From UBA830 sp036339975 (GTDB lineage: Bacteria; Pseudomonadota; Alphaproteobacteria; MPNO01; UBA830): DNA of 35,616 nt. Numbering within the stretch: position 1 is the stretch's first letter; each line of letters starts with the position of its first letter. Under the pieces are notes generated by a model, which saw nothing but the letters and a program-made list of their open reading frames with translations, did not search any database and was not told where the DNA came from. Where the stretch lies: contig JAYYZV010000036.1 in assembly GCA_036339975.1 (NCBI GenBank), forward strand, positions 1 through 35,616, given 5' to 3'. Made by a program: the position numbers and the translations under genes. Below are positions 24,977 to 32,796 of this stretch, in pieces.

Positions 24977-26374
24977 ATGGAAACCTTGAAAGTCTTCTCT
25001 CCATATGACGGCGAAAATGTCGGAGAGGTAAATTTAGTTGGCGGGGCTGAAATAGAGGCCATGCTTGCGACGGCGCACCGGCTTTTTTCTGATAGGTCAT
25101 GTTGGTTACCCAAAAGCGAACGTTTGAACATCCTCCGAAAAGCCGCCGAACTGATTAAGGAGCGACGACATTCGTTAGCGGTATCAGCGGCTCGAGAAGG
25201 GGGAAAGCCATTGGTTGACTCTCTTGTCGAAATCGACCGCGCTGCGGATGGTATAGAATGCTGTGTTGAAGAAATTCGGGCGTCTGCTGGTAACGTTATT
25301 CCTATGCAAATAGATGCCAGCTCTTCATCAAAAGTCGCCTTTACGCAATACGAACCAATTGGTGTGGTCGCCGCTGTCAGTGCTTTTAATCATCCCTTTA
25401 ACTTGATTGTCCACCAAGTCGCGCCCGCGGTGGCGACTGGATGCCCGGTTTTAGTTAAGCCTGCAGCAGCGACGCCACTTAGTTGCCAAGCCTTTGTTGA
25501 AATCCTCAAGGAAGCCGGTCTACCGGAGGGTTGGGCGCAGATGGTCCTTCCGGCGGAAATCAACCTCGCGACCGAAATGGTCTCCGATCCCAGGGTAGCT
25601 TTCTTCAGTTTCATAGGCTCGTCACGTGTGGGTTGGATGCTCAAATCAAAGTTGGCGCCTGGAACACGCTGTGCACTTGAACACGGTGGTGTGGCTCCTG
25701 TTATTGTCTCCGCGGACGCCGACCTTGATGATGTTGTAGAAAGAATTGCAAAAGGTGGATTTTATCACGCAGGCCAAGTTTGCGTTTCGGTGCAAAGAAT
25801 TTTTTGCGATCGGAAAATTGTCGATATCTTTTCTGAAAAACTTGCCGAGGCTGCCGGCCGATTAAAAGTCGGCGACCCCACTAAATCTGATACTGACGTA
25901 GGTCCTCTCATCAGCGATAAAGAATGCCAAAGGGTCGCAGACTGGGTGCAGGAAGCCGTCGAAGGTGGAGCCACGCTCAAGACTGGTGGGAAGAAAATAT
26001 CTGATACCTGTTACGAACCAACGGTCTTAGTTGGTGCAGATAAAATGGCGAAGATTTCGACGTCAGAAGTTTTTGGGCCAGTCGTAAGCATTTATCCTTA
26101 CGATAATGTTGATGCTGCGATAGCTGAAGCAAATAGCCTCCCTGTAAGTTTTCAGGCGGCAGTTTTTGCGAAAGATATGGATTTTGCGATGCACTGTTAC
26201 CAAAATCTTGATGCAACCGCTGTAATGGTTAACGAGCACACAGCGTTTCGTGTCGATTGGATGCCATTTGCCGGGGCAAGAACGTCGGGCCACGGGGTGG
26301 GGGGCATTCCTTACACAATTCATGAGATGCAAACCGAAAAGATGATGGTTTGGCGTTCCAAATCAATTAGTTAG
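24977..26374 (+). CDS. NAD(P)-dependent aldehyde dehydrogenase family protein
   Basis: The 465-residue product is a full ALDH. It oxidises an aldehyde to the acid or acyl-CoA through the catalytic Cys C269 in HAGQVCVSVQ, with the general base E235 in ALEHGGVAP, 34 residues apart as is usual. Cofactor blocks AFNHPFNLIVHQVAPAVATG and FIGSSRVGW are present. The EHGG variant replaces the common ELGG. The substrate is unknown. The ThDP enzyme begins 33 bp later, so the two form an operon, and similar ALDH/acetolactate-synthase-like pairs exist elsewhere. Bases 24969-25026, covering the start and first codons, have a degraded duplicate at 35133-35190. Confidence 0.93.
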   Translation: METLKVFSPYDGENVGEVNLVGGAEIEAMLATAHRLFSDRSCWLPKSERLNILRKAAELIKERRHSLAVSAAREGGKPLVDSLVEIDRAADGIECCVEEIRASAGNVIPMQIDASSSSKVAFTQYEPIGVVAAVSAFNHPFNLIVHQVAPAVATGCPVLVKPAAATPLSCQAFVEILKEAGLPEGWAQMVLPAEINLATEMVSDPRVAFFSFIGSSRVGWMLKSKLAPGTRCALEHGGVAPVIVSADADLDDVVERIAKGGFYHAGQVCVSVQRIFCDRKIVDIFSEKLAEAAGRLKVGDPTKSDTDVGPLISDKECQRVADWVQEAVEGGATLKTGGKKISDTCYEPTVLVGADKMAKISTSEVFGPVVSIYPYDNVDAAIAEANSLPVSFQAAVFAKDMDFAMHCYQNLDATAVMVNEHTAFRVDWMPFAGARTSGHGVGGIPYTIHEMQTEKMMVWRSKSIS

Positions 26375-26407
26375 CAACTCTCAATTATAAAAACTCGCGA
26401 GGGAAAC

Positions 26408-28072
26408 ATGAAAGCTTCTGATTTATTCGTTAAATGCCTTGAGGAAGAGGGGGTTGAGAGGATTTTTGGTGTTCCTGGAGAAGAGAACGCCGACGTAATG
26501 ATCTCTCTGAATGACTCTAAAATCGATTTTGTTTTGTGCCGCCATGAGCAAGCAGCAGCTTTTGCCGCAGATGCGTATGGGCGTTTGACGGGAAAGGCTG
26601 GGGTTTGTCTCGCAACCCTTGGACCCGGCGCGACTAATCTGGTGACGGGGCTTGCTGACGCTAACATGGACCGTGCACCTGTGGTCGCAATTATTGGTCA
26701 GGGCTCTACTAAACGCCTGCACAAAGAAAGCCACCAGAATATGGACTCAGTTGCAATGATGCGGCCGATTTCCAAATGGTCTCAGTCAATTCTGTCGGCA
26801 GATAACATAACCGAAGTGGTTAGGAAGGCGTTCAAAGTGGCGGTCGCCGAAAAGCCTGGTGTTACGGTTATAGAGCTGCCAGAAGACCTTGCTAAGCTTG
26901 ACGTTCAAGATAAGCCCCTTGCTCCTGTTAAAGTCCGACGGCCCGCGGCAGACCACAAAGCTATTGCGCAGGCGGTCGAGTTGATAGGTCAGGCATCAAA
27001 TCCGATCATTCTTGCGGGGAATGGCGCAATAAGAAAACGCGCAGCGGCACAATTATCACGCTTAGCTCAAAAAACCGGGATCGGTGTTGTAAATACATTT
27101 ATGGGCAAGGGTGCAGTGTCGATGCATGATGAACATTGCCTTTACACGATGGGTTTGGGCTCTGGGGACTACAACAATCTGGCCTTTGATGACGCTGACT
27201 TGGTGATTTCGTGTGGGTACGACCTTGTTGAGTATTCGCCCTCCGCATGGAACCGAAAAAATCAAGAAACGAAGAAAATAATTCACATCGATTTTTGGGA
27301 AGCCGAAGTCGATAAAGATTACCAACCTGATGTCGAAGTGGTTGGAGATTTGGCGGATGCACTTTGGCAGCTAAATGAAGCAATAAACCAAAAGTTTGAG
27401 GGTAAATTACCCCTCTTCGATGTTAAGAAACGGCTTGATCTGCGGGAACAACTGACCGCGGATTTCGCCGCAGAAAAAGACGATACGGCTATTCCCGTAA
27501 AACCCCAGAAAATACTTTGGGATGTGAGGCAGGTTTTAGGGGACGAAGATATCCTGCTCTCCGACGTTGGCGCGCACAAGATGTGGATTTCGCGGTATTT
27601 TCAATGTGTAGAGCCGAATACTTGTCTGATTTCTAATGGGTTCTGCACAATGGGATTTGCCATGCCAGGATCGATTGGCGCGAAGATAGCTTTTCCGGAG
27701 CGCCGTGTTTTATCGATTTCCGGGGATGCCGGATTTATGATGAATGTACAAGACCTCGAAACCGCAGTTCGGCGTAAGCTGAATATCGTCGCTATGGTGT
27801 GGGAGGATGGCGAGTATGGCTTAATCAAGTGGAAACAACAAAACGGTTTTGACGGCAAACATTCTGACCTTGCTTTCACTAATCCGGACTTTGAAGCGTT
27901 GGCTAGCAGCTTTGGAATGTGGGGTAAAAAGGTAAGCAGCACCGATCAGATAATCCCTCTTCTAGAAGAAGCTTTTTCGCAGGAGGGCCCTGCCTTAATT
28001 TCCGTGCCAGTAGACTATAGCGAAAACATGAAGCTATCAGAACGGCTCGGGCAGGTATCCGTTCCGATCTAG
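26408..28072 (+). CDS. Acetolactate synthase-like thiamine-diphosphate enzyme (catabolic AlsS-like)
   Basis: The 554-residue product has the three-domain ThDP fold. The catalytic Glu is E47 in CRHEQAAAFAADAYGRLTG, with GPGATNLVTGLADANMDRAPVVAI in the first domain. In the third domain the metal site GDAGFMMNVQDLETAVR has GDA in place of the usual GDG, and VWEDGEYGLIKWKQ follows. The tail SVPVDYSENMKLSERLG is that of AlsS-type acetolactate synthases. It would condense two pyruvates or a related 2-oxo acid pair. No regulatory small subunit gene follows, as expected for the catabolic type. A sulfoacetaldehyde- or oxalyl-type activity cannot be ruled out. It is followed by a strong terminator. Confidence 0.88.
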   Translation: MKASDLFVKCLEEEGVERIFGVPGEENADVMISLNDSKIDFVLCRHEQAAAFAADAYGRLTGKAGVCLATLGPGATNLVTGLADANMDRAPVVAIIGQGSTKRLHKESHQNMDSVAMMRPISKWSQSILSADNITEVVRKAFKVAVAEKPGVTVIELPEDLAKLDVQDKPLAPVKVRRPAADHKAIAQAVELIGQASNPIILAGNGAIRKRAAAQLSRLAQKTGIGVVNTFMGKGAVSMHDEHCLYTMGLGSGDYNNLAFDDADLVISCGYDLVEYSPSAWNRKNQETKKIIHIDFWEAEVDKDYQPDVEVVGDLADALWQLNEAINQKFEGKLPLFDVKKRLDLREQLTADFAAEKDDTAIPVKPQKILWDVRQVLGDEDILLSDVGAHKMWISRYFQCVEPNTCLISNGFCTMGFAMPGSIGAKIAFPERRVLSISGDAGFMMNVQDLETAVRRKLNIVAMVWEDGEYGLIKWKQQNGFDGKHSDLAFTNPDFEALASSFGMWGKKVSSTDQIIPLLEEAFSQEGPALISVPVDYSENMKLSERLGQVSVPI

Positions 28073-28074
28073 AC

Positions 28075-28101
28075 GGTAGGCCCGCAATATGCGGGCCTAC
28101 C
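28075..28101 (+). terminator. Rho-independent terminator-like hairpin after the ThDP enzyme gene
   Basis: GGTAGGCCCGCA and TGCGGGCCTACC form a perfect 12-bp stem with a 3-nt loop, starting 2 bp after the stop, followed by ATTTTAAAG. It is the strongest hairpin in the right half and marks the end of the gdhA-ALDH-ThDP enzyme transcript. Confidence 0.85.
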
Positions 28102-28389
28102 ATTTTAAAGCTGCTTGTAAGTGCAAGGTGATTTGCAAGTTTTGCCGGCCCTGGTAGCTACTGGTGTTGTGGGTTAGGTCTCGTCTGAGTTACACGGGTT
28201 GACGTGACACTGTGTCACTATTCTCGATCGGCGAATTTCGTATATCTCGTAAATGAGCTTTTGACATCTAAAAAGGCGTTTAAGGCGAAAAGTCTGTTGG
28301 GGATACAGTTAGTGATGTCGCCTTCAGGTTATTCAACACCTATCGCCCGATAGTGCTTCGGATGATTTTCTTCAATACGATGAGTTGTT
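28102..28389. promoter_or_regulatory. Intergenic region with a 15-bp palindrome upstream of ccmF
   Basis: This 288-bp region has no gene. It holds GTGACAC-T-GTGTCAC (28204-28218), a perfect inverted repeat about 170 bp before the ccmF start. Its half-sites are in the opposite order to a Crp site (TGTGA-N6-TCACA), so I do not name the regulator. The ccm operon promoter should lie here, but no clear -35/-10 pair was assigned. Confidence 0.4.
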
Positions 28390-30378
28390 ATGACCCCTGA
28401 AATCGGCCACTACGCAGTAGCATTTGCATTTATTTTTTCTCTGGCACAGGGCGCTATACCTCTATGGGGGGCACATAAAAACAATCCGCTATTGATGAAC
28501 TTTGCCGTGCCAGCCGCCAGGTTCCAATTTATCTTCATTCTGCTCGCTTTTGTCTGTCTGATCGTGTCGTTCGTTGAATCAGACTTCTCTGTCGCGTTGG
28601 TTGCGCAAAACTCCCATACGCTGAAACCGCTGATTTATAAAATTTCCGGGGTCTGGGGTAACCACGAGGGCTCGATGCTTCTCTGGATTTTGATCCTGGC
28701 CCTTTTTGGTCTTCTGGTGGGAGAGTTCGGCAAAAATCTTCCTTCAAGCCTACGTGCGCGCGTACTCTCCGTTCAGGGTCTTATCGGTGCGGGTTTCATT
28801 GCGTTTCTTTTATTCACGTCAAACCCCTTTCTTCGCTTGGACCCATCTCCGCTCCAAGGCAGTGGCTTAAATCCGTTATTACAAGACCCGGGCTTGGCTT
28901 TCCATCCTCCCTTTCTTTATTTGGGCTATGTGGGCTTTTCCATGGCTTTTTCATTTGCCATAGCGGCGCTTATCGAAGGTCGTGTAGACCCGGCTTGGGC
29001 ACGATGGGTCCGGCCTTGGACGCTCGTTGCCTGGACCTCTCTTACAATCGGAATTGCTCTTGGAAGCTGGTGGGCCTACTACGAGCTAGGCTGGGGAGGC
29101 TGGTGGTTTTGGGATCCTGTTGAAAATGCATCATTTCTGCCATGGCTTTTGGGCACAGCACTTCTCCACTCTGCTCTCGTCCTTGAAAAACGAGATACTT
29201 TGAAAAGCTGGACGATCCTCCTCTCCATTCTGGCGTTTGGAGCATCGTTATTGGGAACTTTTCTTGTTCGATCGGGGGTTTTGACGTCCGTCCATACCTT
29301 TGCGACAGACCCGGAGCGTGGTGTTTTTATACTTTTACTTTTCGTGATAGTTCTCGGCGGCGGTTTGCTGCTCTATTCAATCCGTGCCCAATCGTTGAAA
29401 GTTGGCGGTTTGTTCGCTCCAATTAGTAGAGAAGGTGCTTTAGTACTGAATAACTTGTTTCTGGCTACGTCATTTGCGGTGGTTCTGTTAGGCACCCTCT
29501 ACCCTCTATTGTTAGATGCCTTCGATGCAGGAAAGGTGTCGGTGGGTGCGCCGTTTTTTAATGCTACTTTTGTTCCACTAATGATCCCGCTGCTGATCGC
29601 CTGCCCCATAGGAGCTAAAATGGCTTGGAAGCGCGGCGACTTGAGTGGTGCTCTTTCGCGTCTCAGGGCGGCATTTGCCTCTTCGTTAGTCGTCATAGTT
29701 ATTGCACTGTTTCTGGATGATAACAGAAGTATTTTGGCTGGGTGTGCGCTCGGAATTGCCGCCTGGTTAATGATCGGAACAACCCTAGATTTCCTTGAAA
29801 GAATCGGTTTTCCAAAACGCTCGGCAGGGGAGATTTATCGCAGGTTTGTGCACCTTCCGCGTTCCGCTTGGGGTGCAGCGACAGCGCACTTTGCGCTCGG
29901 CGTGATGGTTGCGGGAATAACCGTTTCGTCAGTTTGGCAAATAGAGCGCATTCAGATTATGCGACCGGGAGATAAAGTTGAAATTGCTGACTACACCGTG
30001 CTTTTCGGCGGTGCAGGGCAGGTAGATGGTCCCAATTATAGCGCGCTGCAAGGGTCATTTTCGATTTCCAAAGGAAAGGACAAAGTCACGGTTTTGTTGC
30101 CAGAAAAAAGGAGCTATCCGGCCGAAAATTCCACTACTACCGAAGCCGCGATACACACAAATCTATACTCCGACCTTTACATCGTGCTCGGCGATGCCGA
30201 CGGCAAGGGTGGTTGGGCGACGCGTATATACTTTAACCCTCTTGTCCCCTGGATTTGGGTTGGGGCAATACTAATGGCTGTTGGCGGCGCTTTATCTTTG
30301 ACCGACCGCAGATTACGTGTCGGTGCCCCAAGGCGATCGGTCAGTTCGTTGAACTCAACCCTTCCGCAAAATCGTTAA
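28390..30378 (+). CDS. ccmF: Cytochrome c-type biogenesis protein CcmF (haem lyase core)
   Basis: The 662-residue polytopic membrane protein is of normal CcmF length. It shows the WWD domain as WWAYYELGWGGWWFWDPVENASFLPWL, the haem-handling loop on the periplasmic side, and the early SGVWGNHEGSMLLWILIL block. CcmF takes haem from holo-CcmE and, with CcmH and CcmI, attaches it to CxxCH sites of apocytochromes. It opens a compact operon, and ccmG follows 1 bp after its stop. No ccmE is present before it, unlike the usual ccmEFGH order, so holo-CcmE must come from another locus. The 19 haem sites in the operon upstream explain why this gene could be useful here. Confidence 0.96.
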   Translation: MTPEIGHYAVAFAFIFSLAQGAIPLWGAHKNNPLLMNFAVPAARFQFIFILLAFVCLIVSFVESDFSVALVAQNSHTLKPLIYKISGVWGNHEGSMLLWILILALFGLLVGEFGKNLPSSLRARVLSVQGLIGAGFIAFLLFTSNPFLRLDPSPLQGSGLNPLLQDPGLAFHPPFLYLGYVGFSMAFSFAIAALIEGRVDPAWARWVRPWTLVAWTSLTIGIALGSWWAYYELGWGGWWFWDPVENASFLPWLLGTALLHSALVLEKRDTLKSWTILLSILAFGASLLGTFLVRSGVLTSVHTFATDPERGVFILLLFVIVLGGGLLLYSIRAQSLKVGGLFAPISREGALVLNNLFLATSFAVVLLGTLYPLLLDAFDAGKVSVGAPFFNATFVPLMIPLLIACPIGAKMAWKRGDLSGALSRLRAAFASSLVVIVIALFLDDNRSILAGCALGIAAWLMIGTTLDFLERIGFPKRSAGEIYRRFVHLPRSAWGAATAHFALGVMVAGITVSSVWQIERIQIMRPGDKVEIADYTVLFGGAGQVDGPNYSALQGSFSISKGKDKVTVLLPEKRSYPAENSTTTEAAIHTNLYSDLYIVLGDADGKGGWATRIYFNPLVPWIWVGAILMAVGGALSLTDRRLRVGAPRRSVSSLNSTLPQNR

Positions 30379-30379
30379 C

Positions 30380-30928
30380 ATGTTTGCGCGAGTCACATTT
30401 CTGCCGCTTGCGGTGGTCTTCGCCGTGTCAGTTTTGTTCGCGATCTATTTGTGGCAGGTCGGCCCCGGCGGGAAGGATATTTCGACACTTCCCTCTGCTA
30501 TGATTGATAAGCCAGTTCCTGACTTTGATCTTGCGCCTATTCAGGGTCGGCAGTCCGGTCTCAAATCGGGTGATCTTAAGTCCGGGATTTCTCTAGTGAA
30601 TGTATGGGCATCCTGGTGCCCCCCTTGCCGTGTTGAACATCCATATTTGATGGATTTGGCCGAAAGAGGAGTGACGATTTACGGGATAAATTATCGAGAC
30701 AAACCCTCGGACGCCCTTCGCTTTCTTCGAAATTTGGGCGATCCCTACAAACAAATTGGGGCTGACACAACTGGCAGGGTATCAATTGACTGGGGTATTT
30801 ACGGGTATCCGGAGACCTTTTTGGTCGACCAAACCGGGAGGATCCGCTACCGCCACGTGGGACCAATTTCTCCCCAAGTCATTGAAACGATTTTAAATCC
30901 TCTGATGGATAAAATTGCAAAAAAATGA
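30380..30928 (+). CDS. ccmG: Thiol:disulfide interchange protein CcmG/DsbE
   Basis: The 182-residue membrane-anchored thioredoxin has one N-terminal helix (about residues 7-25) and the active site WCPPC (C80, C83) in NVWASWCPPCRVEHP. The CcmG-type acidic/GVxxxGxxETFLVD block appears as WGIYGYPETFLVD. It keeps the CxxCH cysteines of apocytochrome c, or CcmH, reduced in the periplasm. It begins 1 bp after ccmF and its TGA overlaps the ccmH ATG (ATGA at 30925), so translation is coupled. Confidence 0.95.
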   Translation: MFARVTFLPLAVVFAVSVLFAIYLWQVGPGGKDISTLPSAMIDKPVPDFDLAPIQGRQSGLKSGDLKSGISLVNVWASWCPPCRVEHPYLMDLAERGVTIYGINYRDKPSDALRFLRNLGDPYKQIGADTTGRVSIDWGIYGYPETFLVDQTGRIRYRHVGPISPQVIETILNPLMDKIAKK

Positions 30929-31386
30929 AAACGACATTACTGCTGCTTCTTTTGTTTGCGTCGCCGGCGCTAGCCTTACAACCAGATGAGATTCTTCAAG
31001 ACAACGTTCTTGAGGAGCGTGCACGTGTAATTAGCAAAGAACTGCGCTGCCTCGTTTGCCAAAATCAGTCTATCGATGATTCCGATGCGCCCTTAGCTAG
31101 AGATCTTCGGCTGCTAGTTCGAGAACGGTTGCAGACAGGTGAGAGCGATGACGAGGTGATTAAGTTTGTTGTGGACCGCTATGGCGATTTTGTTTTGCTT
31201 CGCCCGCCCGTAAAAGCATCAACCTTGGCCCTTTGGATTTCCCCGGTAGCATTGCTTCTGCTCGGTATCTTCATTTTCTTAACCTGGTTCCGAAAACAGA
31301 CGCAAAATGTGCCGGTCAAGGTAAAACCTCTGTCGAGCGAAGAAACAGCTAAGCTCCAGGCGGCGCTCAAGAAGGATGATAGCTAA
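30925..31386 (+). CDS. ccmH: Cytochrome c-type biogenesis protein CcmH (CcmL/CycL type)
   Basis: The 153-residue product has a signal peptide (MKTTLLLLLLFASPALA), the redox motif LRCLVCQNQSIDDSDAPLA with C42 and C45, and a C-terminal membrane helix (about 99-118). This is the short CcmH form; the TPR part is in the separate CcmI that follows. It exchanges thiols with the apocytochrome CxxCH and works with CcmF. Its stop is immediately followed by the ccmI ATG at 31387. Confidence 0.96.
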   Translation: MKTTLLLLLLFASPALALQPDEILQDNVLEERARVISKELRCLVCQNQSIDDSDAPLARDLRLLVRERLQTGESDDEVIKFVVDRYGDFVLLRPPVKASTLALWISPVALLLLGIFIFLTWFRKQTQNVPVKVKPLSSEETAKLQAALKKDDS

Positions 31387-32790
31387 ATGGAGGGCTATCT
31401 CGTCCTTTCCTTAATGGCAATTGTGTGTGGAATATTCTTGTGGCGGCCTTTGCTGAAAAGTGGGGCTGATATGGCGAGCCGCGCAGAGCATGAGCTTGAA
31501 TTCTACAAGGACCAGTTAACTGAAGTCGAACGAGATCTAGAACGCGGCATTATTAGTGCTGAGGAGGCCGAGGCATCACGGATCGAGATAAGTCGTAAGA
31601 TAATTAATTGCGAGGATGGGGGAACTGCGCAATCACTTTGGCCTCAAAAAAAACAAAAGCAATTTGCTGTGTGCGCGGCTTTTTTTATCCCCATCGCAGG
31701 GTCACTCGTATACCTGTCGCAGGGATCTCCCGGCTTAAAGAGCAACCCCGTCCAAATTGCTAACCGTGGGCAAACGACGCTGGATGAAATTCCGCCTCAG
31801 GTAAAGACCGAGATCAACACATTGCGGAACTCGTTAGACAAAAACCCGAATGATCGGGAGGCGTGGGTTTCCCTCGGTCGAGCCTACTTTAGAACTCATA
31901 AATTCGAGCGTGCGGCGCAAATTTACATGCAGGCGACCACTTTCTTCCCCGAAAATGCAGAGCTTTTTGCCAGGGCTGGCGAGGCCCTTGTTTTTGGATC
32001 AAATGGCGCGGTGGTGCCCGCGGCTGAACTGGCGTTCAAACGAGCGTTGAAACTTTTACCGAATGATGCGCGTAGTCGCTATTACTTGGCGTTGGCAGAT
32101 CAACAAAATGGGCGTCTCGGAGAGGCGTTGAAAAAATGGAAACAACTTGAGGCGGACTCACCACCGGATGCGCCTTGGCAAGATACCTTGAGGAAAAGAA
32201 TTGTCTCGCTGTCGGAACAAATCGGTAAAACTGCGGATCGCCAAACGTCAGAAAATAAAGGCTCCCAAGATGACCAGGACCGGAAGCGAAGCGTAATTCC
32301 CGGCCCCAGTCGTGAGGATATCGCTGCCGCGCAGGAACTTTCGCCTGAGGATCGACAGGAAATGATCCGCGGGATGGTGGATCGGCTTGCGTCTAGGCTG
32401 GAGGATAGTCCGGATGATCTAGGCGGTTGGAGAAGGTTAGCGCGCGCCCGCAAAGTCCTTGGGCAAAAAGCAGAGGAAAAGTTAGCGCTAGGAAAAATAG
32501 CAGGGCTTCTGCCGAAAGATGTGAAGGCGCAAGAGGACTACCTTAATGCTGTGATAGAGGCGGCGGCCCCTGAAATGCCTAGCTCTGTTGAGTTGAAACC
32601 AATATTGGTCCGTATCCTTCGGAGGGACGACCGAAATCCTGCCGCCCTCTGGTATTCGGGGATGTTGGCAAAAGCCGAGGGGCGCAAAAAGGACGCCATA
32701 GAATACTGGTCGAACCTACTTTCCGTGTCAGATCCAAATACCCCGCGCTACGTTGAATTGAAGAATGAGATTAAGTCGTTGGAAGAATAG
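31387..32790 (+). CDS. ccmI: Cytochrome c-type biogenesis protein CcmI (TPR apocytochrome chaperone)
   Basis: The 467-residue product has two membrane helices (about 4-20 and 95-115) flanking a cytoplasmic loop with HELEFYKDQLTEVERDLERGIISAEEAEASRIEISRKI-type sequence, the CcmI signature. TPR repeats follow in the periplasm, for example DREAWVSLGRAYFRTHKFERAAQIYMQAT and a second group in the last 130 residues. CcmI binds the C-termini of apocytochromes and hands them to CcmF/CcmH. It ends 6 bp from the stop of the convergent cyclase gene, leaving no room for a separate terminator. Confidence 0.92.
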   Translation: MEGYLVLSLMAIVCGIFLWRPLLKSGADMASRAEHELEFYKDQLTEVERDLERGIISAEEAEASRIEISRKIINCEDGGTAQSLWPQKKQKQFAVCAAFFIPIAGSLVYLSQGSPGLKSNPVQIANRGQTTLDEIPPQVKTEINTLRNSLDKNPNDREAWVSLGRAYFRTHKFERAAQIYMQATTFFPENAELFARAGEALVFGSNGAVVPAAELAFKRALKLLPNDARSRYYLALADQQNGRLGEALKKWKQLEADSPPDAPWQDTLRKRIVSLSEQIGKTADRQTSENKGSQDDQDRKRSVIPGPSREDIAAAQELSPEDRQEMIRGMVDRLASRLEDSPDDLGGWRRLARARKVLGQKAEEKLALGKIAGLLPKDVKAQEDYLNAVIEAAAPEMPSSVELKPILVRILRRDDRNPAALWYSGMLAKAEGRKKDAIEYWSNLLSVSDPNTPRYVELKNEIKSLEE

Positions 32791-32796
32791 GAGGAG

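Noticed and set aside
28204..28218. Crp binding site
   Set aside because: A Crp site reads TGTGA-N6-TCACA; here the half-sites are in the reverse order and the spacing is 1 nt.
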